DNA of 64,000 bases, taken from positions 60,310,123 to 60,374,122 of the forward strand of contig NC_068357.1 of the NCBI RefSeq assembly GCF_020536995.1, given 5' to 3'. This document shows, in pieces, positions 35,562 to 47,319 of the stretch. The translations under genes were made by a program, and so were the position numbers. The notes under the pieces are model-generated. The model saw only the letters and a program-made list of their open reading frames with translations, was not told where the DNA came from and made no database searches. This stretch comes from Dreissena polymorpha (taxonomy: Eukaryota; Mollusca; Bivalvia; Myida; Dreissenidae). Each line of letters starts with the position of its first letter. Positions within the stretch are counted from its first letter, which is position 1.

Positions 35562-35687
35562 CTCATCGTAGTGGAGCCATGTGAACGAATCAAACCAACT
35601 AGATTGGAATGAACGCTGTTCTGACTTTTTCTTCCCCAATGTACGCTTAGGAAAAGCAAAATTTTGAGGCTGATTAGGAATACTCAT
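35562..35687 (-). pseudogene. hAT-type TTF zinc-finger gene, first exon
   Basis: ATG at 35,687 opens MSIPNQPQNFAFPKRTLGKK, then SFQSSWFDSFTWLHYDE, ending phase 0 at a GAG|GTATG donor; it joins in frame to SPEHAFCHLC of the next exon (35,363). SFQ-SWF----WLHYDE followed by a C-x2-C pair is the TTF-type zinc-finger start. The exon is intact but its partner is frameshifted. Confidence 0.68.
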
Positions 35688-36129
35688 TTTGAACATTATA
35701 CAATAACATGATATTGTTTCAATGATTTCAAATCAAATAATAACTGTTATACTTAGAGAACAAAAATATTTTCAATCAAATTAATACCTTTGAATTAAAG
35801 TGATCAATTAAAATTAAAAGAATAGCCTGTCCTTAATCAAAACACCAACAGTGCAATCACGGAAAAAAACAATAAAACAATAAACGCAATGATATTTACC
35901 TGGCATCCTGGTTTATGACACATAACAAGGAATATTGACACATCACTATTGGCAACCTCGGAGCAGACAGAGAGGAGACACATGGCTTCTGCACTGACAG
36001 CCCGTGATTACAAAATACTGGTTTTGGGGCTGCGAATTTTGGCGATTTTACGTTTTATTTATATAACGACGACTAGCCGAAATATTGGGGAGGCGGCTGC
36101 GGCCCCTGCCTCCTAATTACCTTCTCCCC

Positions 36130-36600
36130 TGGATATCACTGTTGTATTGATTGGGCACTAATTACAAGTTACATATAACCTGGATGCTCTTAAGTATACT
36201 TACATTTACCCCGGGTACGGTAAATATACTAACACGTACCTGGGAATTCTAATGCTAAAAAGGTCGTTGTCGGCTATTTATTTAAAATCAATTATGTTCA
36301 TATTTTTTGCAATATACAGTAAAATAGCCTCTTTACTATCGAAACTCTTCTAAAAAAAGCTGCAAAAAAGCATGTTTAGGAAGTTTTTTTTCAAAGATCA
36401 TTTTGTTTCGTTTTTCGTAGCGCGTTTTACAACATCGGATTTTGGGAGGGAATATTACTCCGGTACAGTCTAAGTTGGCCGGGTAAGTGTTAGTATATTT
36501 TCCGTACCAGGGATGCATTAAAGTATACTTACGAGTATCCGGGGTACATTTAAGTAGTACCCGAGCCGACAATGACCTATCGAGCTTACTTAACCTAGAC
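36130..36600. repeat. Inverted-repeat element with AAGTATACTTA ends
   Basis: Left blocks CTTAAGTATACTTACATTTACC, CCGGGTACGG and AAATATACTAACACGTACC are mirrored on the right by GGTAAGTGTTAGTATATTTTCCG, AAGTATACTTACGAG and CCGGGGTAC. GGTCGTTGTCGGCT (36,261-36,274) pairs with AGCCGACAATGACC (36,562-36,577). This suggests a MITE with rearranged or nested ends. No coding capacity. Confidence 0.55.
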
Positions 36601-37480
36601 TAAAGCTGCCGCTTTATAAAGTCTGCTTACCATTTAATTAAGCATTTTTAAACCAGTGAATGCAATTGTTTGCAGCAAACATTACTCGTCTAATTCCTTT
36701 AAAAGACATTGGTATTGATTAACTTTTGGATATAACTTCTGTAAAAGGCCTTAGTGTGCATATTTATTAATTTTGGTTTTGGTTGCACACCCTTGTTCTT
36801 TAAGAGATTCTTCAACTTGTACATATGCAATCACTCAAGTTTTATGGTCCATTGTCTTGTGGGCTCAATCTTATTTTCTACCCTGGAATGATAATTTAAA
36901 GCCCTTTAAATGACATCTGAACGATAAACAAACTGTTTCAACAACAAAAAGCTTTCTTAAATAAATGTTGAAATGTTCAGTTCTTATTGAAGGAAATAAT
37001 AAATACCGGTATTTTACTGAAAATAATTTCATAAGTTAATAGCTATTAATGACTGTTGTTGTGATGCATTTGTAAAACCACTTGATGCCAATGGAATATT
37101 TACTTTTGCTTTCAGTTGACTTTGTATATACATTATGAATTTTATATACCTTGATGAATTTTTGTGAAATACAGTTAATGATTTCATGATTATTTCAAGC
37201 AATCATGCTTCTCAGGGTGATTGTGGATATTGCAGCACTTTGTAGATGTTGAGTTCATAATGCTGTCATTTTAATAGTAAATTCCAGCTAATAATGATTT
37301 GTGGAAAGAAACAGAATCAAAATTTATCAGCTGGTGTGAATTGGTTGGTTTGCCCTTTAAATCATTGTTCACTGATTTTAACAAAATGATTTGGTGGATG
37401 TAGTTCTGAAATGCTTAGTCCCAAGGCTAATAGTATGTTGTTTGAGAAATTTAAATTGTGAAAAATATTAATAGCTTGTA
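36601..37480. other. Intergenic, no gene recognised
   Basis: AT-rich sequence without supported features. Confidence 0.4.
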
Positions 37481-37486
37481 CGCGCC

Positions 37487-37985
37487 CTACCACTACCATG
37501 TATAGGAATGTCAATCTTTGGAGGCATTGCCACTCTTGTAGTTGGGAAAGTTCAGATATCCCAACATGGCTGATAAATATATAGCCGTCTTTTCTGGATT
37601 TGTAATCCCTGGTAATGAAGGCTGCCGCACATCCTTAGACCTGCTCTAGTTTGTCGCCTTGCTGGTATGGGTTCCACATGACACTCCTGGACTCCAGCTT
37701 TGATTAGATTTAAACGTTTGGTATGTGTCATTATCAGTATTCAGTAAGGTTTTTGTCTCAAAAATACCAAGTGTAGAGCTTGCCCATTTTTAGATGTTTG
37801 TGATGTGAGCTTCCCATTTCAGATCATTTGGGGAAGTAATGCCTAGGTATGGGTTCTCTTGATCGTTTTTGAGGATCTTGTTTTTAATAGATTTGAGTTT
37901 TGTACTCAAAAAGTAACATTTCTTGGTGTAAACCACATTCCCCATTTTCAATTGTTGTTATTATGGTCTATATGGAAAATTCTTT
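37487..37985 (-). mobile_element. LINE reverse-transcriptase 3' fragment
   Basis: The minus strand shows blocks of a non-LTR retrotransposon ORF2 C-terminus in order. NPYLGITSPNDLKWEAHITN comes first. Then VMWNPYQQGDKLEQV and FITRDYKSRKDGY lie in another frame, followed by LQEWQCLQRLTFLYMVVVGR. This matches YLG-I--DL-W...V-DPY...D-LE--QR-AAR and LQ-RR---RL-FLYK of Jockey/CR1-like LINEs. At least one stop and one or two frame changes show an old 5'-truncated copy. No poly-A or simple-repeat tail was clear. Confidence 0.75.
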
Positions 37986-38717
37986 GAGTTGGATACTAGT
38001 TCATGTTTTAAAAAGCTTTTAATTTGATCTTGAACAGGTCTTCAAATATGTACGATATAACAGAACACTATTTATTGAGGAGGAACTTTTCAGAAATCCT
38101 GGTCCCTCCCAAATAAGACAGTTGTAAGATTCAGGCCATTATTTAATAAGAAATCAATGCAAATCAAGAACTGTTAATTGAAAATTAAAATGATTTCAAT
38201 ATAATATTTTCTAAGGTTGAACTAAGAGATGAATATTTGGAGATGAGTGACATGTTTAGACAAAAAATGTTTATTTTTCAAACCTTCAAGTGGATATTTT
38301 AGGTCCTATTTGGAAAAAATATATACTATTTACCATTAGGAATGGGTCCCCCTACTGGACCCAAACTTGAACAAATATAACACAGTCATAGTGTTAACTA
38401 TTTGCCAAAGGTGTATGGTGAGCTCTTAATTAATGGATGATGAACATATTTGTGCTTCTTTATCTGTTCTTCATATGTCGATTGTAAAATGCAGTTCATT
38501 GTTTCATGAGCATTTCAAGCTTATGAGGAACGGTTCATGAACAATTCTTGATATGCCAATTTTTGTGCATCATGAAGTTGATTATTGAAATTTATTAATG
38601 ATAGTATATTAATACAAGCTGTACCAGATATAACGGCACAGTTTTATTTATATAATAAGTTCAAAACTACTATCAAGATCATCATCTACTCAGATAGTAG
38701 ATCATAATCAGAATTAT

Positions 38718-39737
38718 TATGCCCCCCTTCGAAGAAGAGGGGGTATATTGTTTTGCACATGTCGGTAGGTTGATAGGTCAGTCGGTCCGTCTGTCTGTCC
38801 ACCAGATGGTTTCCGGATGATAACTCAAGAACGCTTACGCCTAGGATCATGAAACTTCATAGGTACATTGCTCATGACTGGCAGATGACCTCTATTGATT
38901 TTGAGGTCACTAGGTCAAAAGTCAAGGTCACAGTGACTCGAAATAGTAAAACGGTTTCCGGATGATAACTCAAGAACGCTTACGCCTAGGATCATGAAAC
39001 TTCATAGGTACATTGATCATGACTCGCAGATGACCCCTATTGATTTTCAGGTCACAAGGTCAAAGGTCAAGGTCACAGTGACTCGAAACAGAAAAACGGT
39101 TTCCGGTTGGTACCTCAAGAACGCTTACGCCTAGGATCATGAAACTTCATAGGTACATTGATCATGACTGGCAAATGACCCCTATTGATGTTCAGGTCAC
39201 TAGGTCAAAGGTCAAGGTCACGGTGACTCGACACAGTAAAATGGTTTCCGGATGATAACCCAAGAACGCTTACGCCTAGGATCATCAAACTTTATAGTTA
39301 CAGTGATCAAAACTGGCAGGTGACCCCTATTAATTCTCAGGTCACTAGGTCAAAGGTCAAGGTCACAGTGACTCGAAACAGTAAAATGGTTTCCTGATGA
39401 TAACTCAGGAATAATTAGGCCTAGGATCATGAAACTTCATAGGTACATTTATCATGACTCGCAGATGACCCCTATAGATTTTCAGGTCACTAGGTCAAAG
39501 GTCAAGGTGACTCGACACAGTAAAATGGTTTCCGGATTATAACTCAAGAAGGCTTATGCATAGGATCATGAAACTTCATAGGTACATTGATCATGACTTG
39601 CTGATGACCCCTATTGATTTACAGGTCACTAGGTCAAAGGTCAAGGTCACAGTGACAAAAAACGTATTCACACAATGGCTGCCACTACAGCTGACAGCCC
39701 ATATGGGGGCATGCATGTTTTACAAACAGCCCTTGTT
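38718..39737. mobile_element. Pearl/HINE-like element, 145-bp units with AGGTCA arrays
   Basis: The head is TATGCCCCCC with a GGGGGTATATTG partner, then TCGGTCCGTCTGTCTGTCC; the tail is GGGGGCATGCATG...CCCTTGTT. Units begin GGTTTCCGG at 38,808, 38,953, 39,098, 39,243, 39,388 and 39,527, a period of 145 bp. Nearly every unit holds AGGTCAAAGGTCA (a DR1-type pair) followed by AGGTCACAGTGAC. No reading frame. Confidence 0.85.
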
Positions 39738-40884
39738 ATTATGAGTATGACATAAATTGAAGTTCATCATTGACTATCATCATCATCAGTGTCATTAGTT
39801 CACAAGCTTTATGATAACATGGATAAAAAACCTCACTAAATGATATAATGACCATGCATGCATGCTATTGATAAAAATGGAGTGAAAATGATAAAAAAAA
39901 CACTGTTTATTATTAAACATGTTCTCAGTACAATAAGGTAAAATGAAAATGAATTTTTGATTGCACATATTCTTATGATTGAACAATCATACTCCAATTG
40001 AAGAACTCAATGAGATCACCTCTTAAAATGTATTGACTGAAATTTTAAACTAGTACATTAAATGTTTCCTATCTTTTTGTCAATAGACAAGTATAGATTG
40101 CAAACCGTAATCCAATGCTTTTGATAAGCGTGAATTGCACACTTGAATTGTGGGTTTTGTTTATACTTGCATTCCTTTGTTCATATATGTGTTTTACAAG
40201 TTAAGTGACAATAGTAAGTCTGTGGGATATTTAGGATATTTGTTTGCATAAGAGTAAACTAATATTGTTAATTATTTTTCTTTAGTAAGTGAGAATATTC
40301 AAAATATAAATATTAAATAATTTTCACAGGCTTTTGCGGGGGTATAAATTAGTTTATTCATTTTATTGAGAAAATAATTCCATAATTATTATTATGCAAA
40401 GAAATTTTATTTTTATTTAATGCTTAACATTTTTGTTTGTGTGCTAGTAAATTTTTAGATGTTTCAGGTCTGTACTATTTCCTAATTGATGGTATTTTCT
40501 AATTGATGGTACCATAGTTATTGGGTTAAGAAATCAACGTTCAAGGTTGGATTTCATTGAATATTTTCTACGGCTTTATTATTAAATGTGTTGGGGCTGT
40601 TAATGGCCCTATCAATAATACATGTAGCAACTTTGAACCTCATGGTCTTGAGTCATCTTGATTCGAGAATAAACGAGGTTTGAGGTACTCTAGGTTCACA
40701 TCATTTACAAACTGAAACCCAGATGTGGTTTTCATGAAAAGGGTGAAAACATAAATACATAAATGTATGCACCTTAAAACTCAAAACAAGAAGATTTTCC
40801 TTCAAAGATTGTTCTGAAAGGGATGGATCATAAGTATTATAACATTGGCATTATCAATATTACTAAGGCAATTATGAACCTTTT
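39738..40884. other. Intergenic, no gene recognised
   Basis: AT-rich sequence. A short direct repeat (TTCCTAATTGATGGTA and TTTCTAATTGATGGTA) occurs near 40,490. Nothing else was recognised. Confidence 0.4.
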
Positions 40885-41325
40885 TATGCCCTCGGATCGA
40901 AAGATCGGGGGTATATTGTTTTTGGCTTGTCTGTCATTGTATGTGTGTGTGTGTGTGTCCCAAAACTTTAACCAAAACTTTAACCTTCTTCATTACTTTT
41001 GCAATATTGAACGTAGCAACTTGATATTTGACATGCATGTGTATCTCATGGAGCTGCACATTTTGAGTGGTGAAAGGTTAAGGTCAAGGTCATCCTTCAA
41101 GGTCAAAGGTCAATTTTTTTTTTCAAAAACTTTAACCAAAACTTTAACCTTCTTCATAACTTTTGCAATACTGAACGTAGCATCTTGATATTTGGCATGC
41201 ATGTGTATCTCATGGAGCTGCACATTTTGAGCAGTCAAAGGTCAAGGTCATCATGCAAGGTAAAAAAAAATATTCAAAGCGGCGCATTAGGGGGCATTGT
41301 GTTTCTGACAAACACATCTCTTGTT
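40885..41325. mobile_element. Pearl/HINE-like element, CTCGGATCGAAAGATCGGGGG head
   Basis: Starts TATGCCCTCGGATCGAAAG with GATCGGGGGTATATTG (a hairpin), then a short (GT)n and two core units around CCAAAACTTTAACC, TTCATAACTTTTGCAATA and ATGCATGTGTATCTCATGG. Ends TTAGGGGGCATTG...ACACATCTCTTGTT. The core carries AAGGTCAAGGTCA half-sites. Closely related to the copy at 41,637-42,102. Confidence 0.8.
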
Positions 41326-41636
41326 CTATTATAAAAATGTGTCAATTATTAGTACTGTGCCTACCAGTAATATTATGGGTGTCAAAAAATCAGAGAGTAA
41401 CTTTTGTGTTGTATTCATTGAAGATTTTTCATTGATGTCACAAAAGATTTGTGGTACACAGCATAGAACTTAAATTTGTATGGAATATTAATACAAATAT
41501 GAACATTCAATCTTGATTAATAATTTAGTGCATGTTTATTGAACACTAATGCCAATACAGAGAGCTATTGTGCAACACTCTTTAGTATATATAAGTAACT
41601 GGGTTATTAAAAACTATTCTGTTTTAAGTGTATTTT

Positions 41637-41694
41637 TATGCCCCCGGATCGAAAGATAGGGGGTATATTGTTTTTGGCCTGTCTGTCATTGTAT

Positions 41695-41731
<37 letters not shown>

Positions 41732-42102
41732 AAAACTTTAACCAAAACTTTAACCTTCTTCATAACTTTTGCAATATTGAACAAAGCAAATTGATATTTG
41801 GCATGCATGTGTATCTCATGGAGCTGCACATTTTGAGTGGTGAAAGGTCAAGGTCAAGGTCATCCTTCAAGGTCAAAGGTCAAAACAATTATTAAAAAAC
41901 TTTAACCAAAACTTTAACCTTCTTCATAACTTTTGCAATATTGAATGTAGCAACTTGATATTTGGCATGCATGTGTATCTCATGGAGCTGCACATTTTGA
42001 GTGGTGAAAGGTCAAGGTCATCGTTCAAGGTCAAAGGTAAAAAACCCCATTCAAAGCGGTGCATTAGGGGGCATTGTGTTTTTGACAAACACATCTCTTG
42101 TT
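41637..42102. mobile_element. Pearl/HINE-like element, second copy of the CGGATCGAAAGAT family
   Basis: Same head, two-unit core and ACACATCTCTTGTT tail as 40,885-41,325, in the same orientation. It differs mainly in an expanded (GT)n tract (41,698-41,728) and scattered substitutions. Half-site runs such as AAGGTCAAGGTCAAGGTCA recur at 41,845. The two copies lie about 310 bp apart. Confidence 0.82.
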
Positions 42103-42516
42103 TCAAAATTCAAAGTATTGTGGAGACAGTTATTTGGGAAATAAATACAGCACAATACATGAGATTATGAACAATAGTGATATTTGTATTTTTTGAGTCC
42201 AATAACCTTTAACTGAACTGTTGTCATAAATTAGGTTTTACAAACAATGTGCTTTCTAAACCTCAAGTATTGAAGAACAGAAAGAATTCAGTTTTAGAAA
42301 ATATTAGCGTATAGAAAGACCCCTCAAATCTGCTTAAAGAACAAATAAATTAATAAATTATGAAATAAAACATTGGGAGACATTTTCTAACATGTTTAAG
42401 TGTAAGAGTAATTATAAGGTGTAGACATAAATTCTCATACTTTTCTATAATAAGGAAAAGTGTTAAAAAAGTAAGAGTGCAATACAAGTACTAATTTGTC
42501 AGTATTATTCATTTTT

Positions 42517-44250
42517 TAGCTCACCTGAGCACAACGTGCTCATGTTGAGCTTTTGTGATAGCCTTTTGTCCGTCGTGCGTTGTCCGTTGTGCGACGTCAA
42601 CATTTGCCTTGTTCACTCTCTAGAGGCCACATTTATTGTCCAATCTTCATGAAATTTGGTCAGAAGATTGATTTCAATGATATCTTGGATGAGTTCAAAA
42701 ATGGTTACGTTTGCTTGAAAAACATGGCTGCCAAGGGGCGGGGCATTTTTCCTTATATGGCTATAGTAAAATCTTGTTAACACTCTGGAGGCCACATTTA
42801 TTGTCTGGTCTTCATGAAACTTGGTCAGAAGATTCATCCCAATAATATCTTGGACGAGTTTGAAAATGATGCCGGTTGGTTGAAAAACATGGACGCCAGG
42901 GGGCGGGGCATTTTTCCTTATATGGCTTTAGTAAAACCTTGTTAACACTCTAGAGGCCACGTTTATTTTCAGATCTTCATGAAACTTGCTCAGAAGATTT
43001 GTCCCACTGATATCTTTGATGAGTTTAAAAATGGTAATCTTTGCTTGAAAAACATGGCTGCCAAGGGGCGGGGCATTTTTCCTTATATGGCTATACATGT
43101 ATATGGCTATAGTAAAATCTTAGTAACACTCTAGAGGCCACATTTATTGTCCAATCTTAATGAAACTTGGTCACAAGATTCATCCCAATAGTATCGTGGA
43201 TGAGTTCGAAAATGATGCCCGTTGGTTGAAAAACATGGCCACCAGGGGGCGGGGCATTTTTCCTTATATGGCTATAGTAAAACCTTGTTAACACTCTAGA
43301 GGCCACATTTATTGTCCAATCTTGATGAATTATGGTCAGAAGATTTGTCTTAATGATATCTTGGATGAGTTCGAAAATGGTTACGTTTGCTTGAATAACA
43401 TGGCTGCCAAGGGGCGGGGCATTTTTCCTTATATGGCTATATAAGGCTATAGTAAAATCTTGTTAACACTCTAGAGGCCACATTTATAGTCCGATCTTCA
43501 TGAAACTCGGTCAGAAGATTCATCCTAATAATATCTTGGACGCGTTAAAAAATGATGCAGGTTGGTTGAAAAACATGGCCACCACAGGGGCGGGGCTCTT
43601 TTCCTTATATGGCTATTGTAAAACCTTGTTAACACTATAGAGGTCACATTTATTTTCCGATCATCATGAAACTTGGTCAGAAGATTTGTCCCAATGATAT
43701 CTTGGATGAGTTTGAAAATGGTTTTGGTTCCTTAAAAAACATGGCCACCAGGGGCGGGGCATTTTTCCTTATATGGCTATATATGGCTATTGTAAAACCT
43801 TGTTAATACTCTAGAGGCCACATTTATTGTCCAATCTTCATGAAATTTGGTCAGAAGATTGGTCTCAATGATATCTTGGATGAGTGCGAAAATAATTATG
43901 TTTGCTTGAAAAAATGGCTTCCAAGGGGCGGGGCATTTTTCCTTATATGGCTATAGTAAAATCTTGTTAACACTCAAGAGGCCACATTTACTGTCCGATC
44001 TTCATGAAACTTAGTCAGAAGATTCATCCCGATAATATCTTGGATGAGTTGAAAAATGATGCAGGTTGGTTGAAAAACATGGCTGCCAGGGGGCGGGGCA
44101 TTTTTCCTTATATGGCTATAGTAAATCCTTGTTAACACTCTAGAGGCCACATTTATTTTCCGATCTTCATGAAACTTGGTCAGAAGATTTGTCCCAATAA
44201 TATCTTGTTATCTCAGATGAGCGACTTTGGGCCTTTCAGGCCCTCTTGTT
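42517..44250. mobile_element. Pearl/HINE-like element, TAGCTCACCTGAGC family
   Basis: The head TAGCTCACCTGAGCACAACG pairs with ATCTCAGATGAGCGAC near the right end, which finishes GGCCCTCTTGTT. A GTCCGTCGTGCGTTGTCCG stretch follows the head. The core is about ten units (roughly 165 bp) around ACACTCTAGAGGCCACATTT, ATGAAACTTGGTCAGAAGAT, AAAAACATGGC and GGGGCGGGGCATTTTTCC. Two unit types appear to alternate, one with TTTGCTTGAAAAACATGGC and one with GTTGGTTGAAAAACATGGC. No coding capacity. Confidence 0.82.
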
Positions 44251-44377
44251 TAATGTTTAAACCAATAGTTAAGACAATATATGAGCTAAAATTAAAGCGA
44301 TACTATACGATTTTGTCAAATATTTATGAATTTATAAAAAATAAGTACAAAACTTGTAATACATATATTTTAATATA

Positions 44378-45716
44378 AACTAGAAATGGCGCGGCAGAGG
44401 CCGACGCGTATCCCCACGCCGAATGTTTGACCTAGGTGTGCCCCAGGGTTGGTAATGGGGCCATGCATAGCTGAGATTGACCGTATTGTCATAAGAGAAG
44501 TTCATCATCAATTAGAAGTGAATTGGTGTAGAAATGAAGAAGTTATAGTAAAAGGCAATTTTGGGTGGGTGTGACATATGTGGGCAGGGCGCCCCAGGGT
44601 TGGTAATTGTGCCATGCATAGTTGAGATTGACTGTATTGTCATAAGAGAAGTTCAGTATCAATTTGAAGTGAATCGGTGTAGAAATGAAGAAATTATAGT
44701 AAAAGGCAATTTTGGGCGGGTGTGGTCTATGTGGGCGGGGCCCCAGGGTTGGTAATGGGGCCATGCATAGTTGAGATTGACCGTATTGTCATAAGAGAGG
44801 TTCAGTATCAATTTGAAGTGAATCGGTGTAGAAATGAAGAAATTATAGTAAAAGGCAATTTTGGGTGGGTGTGGTCTATGTGGGCGGGGCGCCCCAGGGT
44901 TGGTAATGGGGCCATGCATAGTTGAGATTGACTGTATTGTCATAAGAGAAGTTCAATATCAATTTGAAGTGAATCGGTGTAGAAATGAAGAAATTATAGT
45001 AAAGGCAATTTTGGGTGGGTGTGGTCTATGTGGGCGGGGCCCCAGGGTTGGTTATGGGGCCATGCATAGTTGAGATTGACCCTAATGTCATAAGAGAAGT
45101 TCAGTATCAATTTGAAGTGAATCCGTGTAGAAATTAAAAAATTATAGTAAATGGAATTTTTTGGTGGGTGTGGCCTATGTGGGCGGGCGCCCCAGGGTTG
45201 GGATTGGGACCATGCATAGTTGAGATTGACCCTAATGTCATAACAAAAGTTCAGTATCAATTTGAAGTGAATCCGTGTAGAAATGAAAAAATTATAGTAA
45301 ATGGAAATTTTTGGTGGGTGTGGCCTATGTGGGCGGGGCGCCCCAGGGTTGGGAATGGGGCCATGCATGGTTGAGATTGACCGTATTGTCATAAGAGAGG
45401 TCCAGTATCAATTTGAAGTGAATCGGTGTAGAAATAAAGAAGTAAATGTAAAATAACCTAAAAAATGAGTGATAATTTCTGACGCGGCCCCACCCCAAGT
45501 TCCCAACCGCTATAACTTTTGACCCAGGGGTCAGATCAAAATTCCAAATAGTGCAGGGTCGCACATATGCTCATAGCTACCATGTGTGTAAGTTTCAAGG
45601 TTCTAGTGCTTTTAGTGTAGGAGGAGATAGTGGCCAGGACGGACGGACAGACAGACGGACGGACGGCGGAGATAACCACAATATCCCCACCTTTTTTTCA
45701 AAAAGCGTGGGGATAA
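44378..45716. mobile_element. Pearl/HINE-like element with seven 150-bp units
   Basis: The head AACTAGAAATGGCGCGGCAG includes CGTATCCCCACGC; the tail is ATATCCCCACC-TTTTTTTCAAAAA-GCGTGGGGATAA. Units start CCCCAGGGTTGG at 44,441, 44,592, 44,741, 44,892, 45,040, 45,190 and 45,341. A GGACGGACAGACAGACGGACGG tract (about 45,638-45,665) precedes the tail. Because the unit is close to 150 bp, frames stay open across several units on both strands and give false repeat proteins. Confidence 0.86.
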
Positions 45717-46020
45717 TTAAAATAAAAGTTAAGAAGAACATGTGTCGAAAAATGCGAAATAAGCCAGATATTTAATTCTGAAATCGAAAAATGTCTGTAC
45801 AGTCAAATTTGCCAGCATGTATATCATGCCTGTACGATGTGAATCTAAATTAAGTTTTACAGATCATTTAAATTTCCTGCAACGATATCTATTCATACGA
45901 CACACGAACACTAACTCTGATCCTTATAAAAAGACGAATGCCTCGTCACAATCGGCTCAAGGTGCTACATGTAATTTGTCTATGCTGCATTAAATGAAAT
46001 TTGTCTTAATGTATAATTTT

Positions 46021-47054
46021 TATGCTCCCCCAAATTTTTTGGGGGAGCATATAGTCGCCGCTTCGTCTGTCCGTGCGTGTGTCAGTCCGTGCACAATTTT
46101 TGTCCTGGCTATTTCTCAGCAAATAATCACCGGAATTCAATTAAACTTTATGGGAAGATTCACTACCAAGAGGAGATGTGCATATTATTAGCTGGTTCTA
46201 GTCGGATGATTTTTCACAGAGTTATGGCCCTTTGAAATTTTCCATTAACTGTACATATAGTGCAATTCTTGTCAGGGCTATTTCTCAGCAACTAATGACC
46301 GGAATTCAATGAAACTTTATGGGAAGCTCTACTACCAAGAGGAGATGTGCATATTATCAGCCGGTTCTGGTCGGATGATTTTTCACAGAGTTATGGCCCT
46401 TTGAAATTTTCCATTAACTGTACATATAGTGCAATTCTTGTCCGGGCTATTTCTCAGCAACTAATGACTGGAATTCAATGAAACTTTTTGGGAAGCTTCA
46501 CTACCAAGAGGAGATGTGCATATTATCAGCCGGTTCTCGTCGGATGATTTTTCACAGAGTTATGGCCCTTTGAAATTTTCCATTGTACATATAGTGCAAT
46601 TCTTGTCCGAGCTATTTCTCAGCAACTTATTACGGGAATTCAATGAAACTTTATGGGAAGCTTTACTACCAACAGGAGATGTGCATAATATCAGCCGGTT
46701 ATGGTTGGCTGATTTTTCACAGAGTTATGGCCCTTTTAAATTTTCTATAAACTGTACATATAGTGCAATTCTTGTCCGGGCTATTTCTCCCCAACTACTG
46801 ACTGGAATTCAATGAAGCTTTATGGGAAGCTTAACTACCGTGAGGAGAGGCGCATGTTATTTGTGGGTTCTGGTTAGATGATTTATTTAGAGAGTTATGG
46901 CCCTTTGAAATTTTTAAGTGTCTAAACCATCCATCGTAATATTTTGTCCAAAGTTATGCCCCTCAAGACGTTTCCTTTTATCTGAATATATAGTGCAATA
47001 TTGTGACAAAAAAAACCTTTGGGGAGCATCACCCGTCTCTGACGGTTTCTTGTT
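46021..47054. mobile_element. Pearl/HINE-like element, inverted copy of 18,704-19,746
   Basis: TATGCTCCCCCAAATTTTTT and GGGGGAGCATATAGTCGCCG form the terminal hairpin at the left; the right end reads GGGAGCATCACCCGTCTCTG then GACGGTTTCTTGTT. Core units of about 165 bp (GAAACTTTATGGGAAGCT at roughly 46,310, 46,480, 46,645 and 46,810) match the family at 18.7 kb in reverse orientation. Non-coding. Confidence 0.82.
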
Positions 47055-47319
47055 CTTTCCTTTTTTGTGTTATTGTAACATATTTTTATCAATATATTAC
47101 AATTTAACACATACATGTATAAAAATCGTATATTCTCGCTAAGAGTATGTCACTTTTACGCCTATTAAATTTTTCTAATTGACATGTGTTGAAAACAATG
47201 CTCCATAATCAGTTCCCAGTCATGATAAGATATAACAATTTTCCCTTGCAGATCAGTCCTTCATTGAGTTGTGAATTATCTCGTTGAGTTTTAGAAGGGA
47301 AATTTCAATATTTTGTTTT

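Noticed and set aside
44543-45564. Repeated ~50-residue open frames on both strands
   Set aside because: The unit of the pearl-like array is close to 150 bp, a multiple of three, so frames stay open by chance on both strands. No protein family is recognisable.
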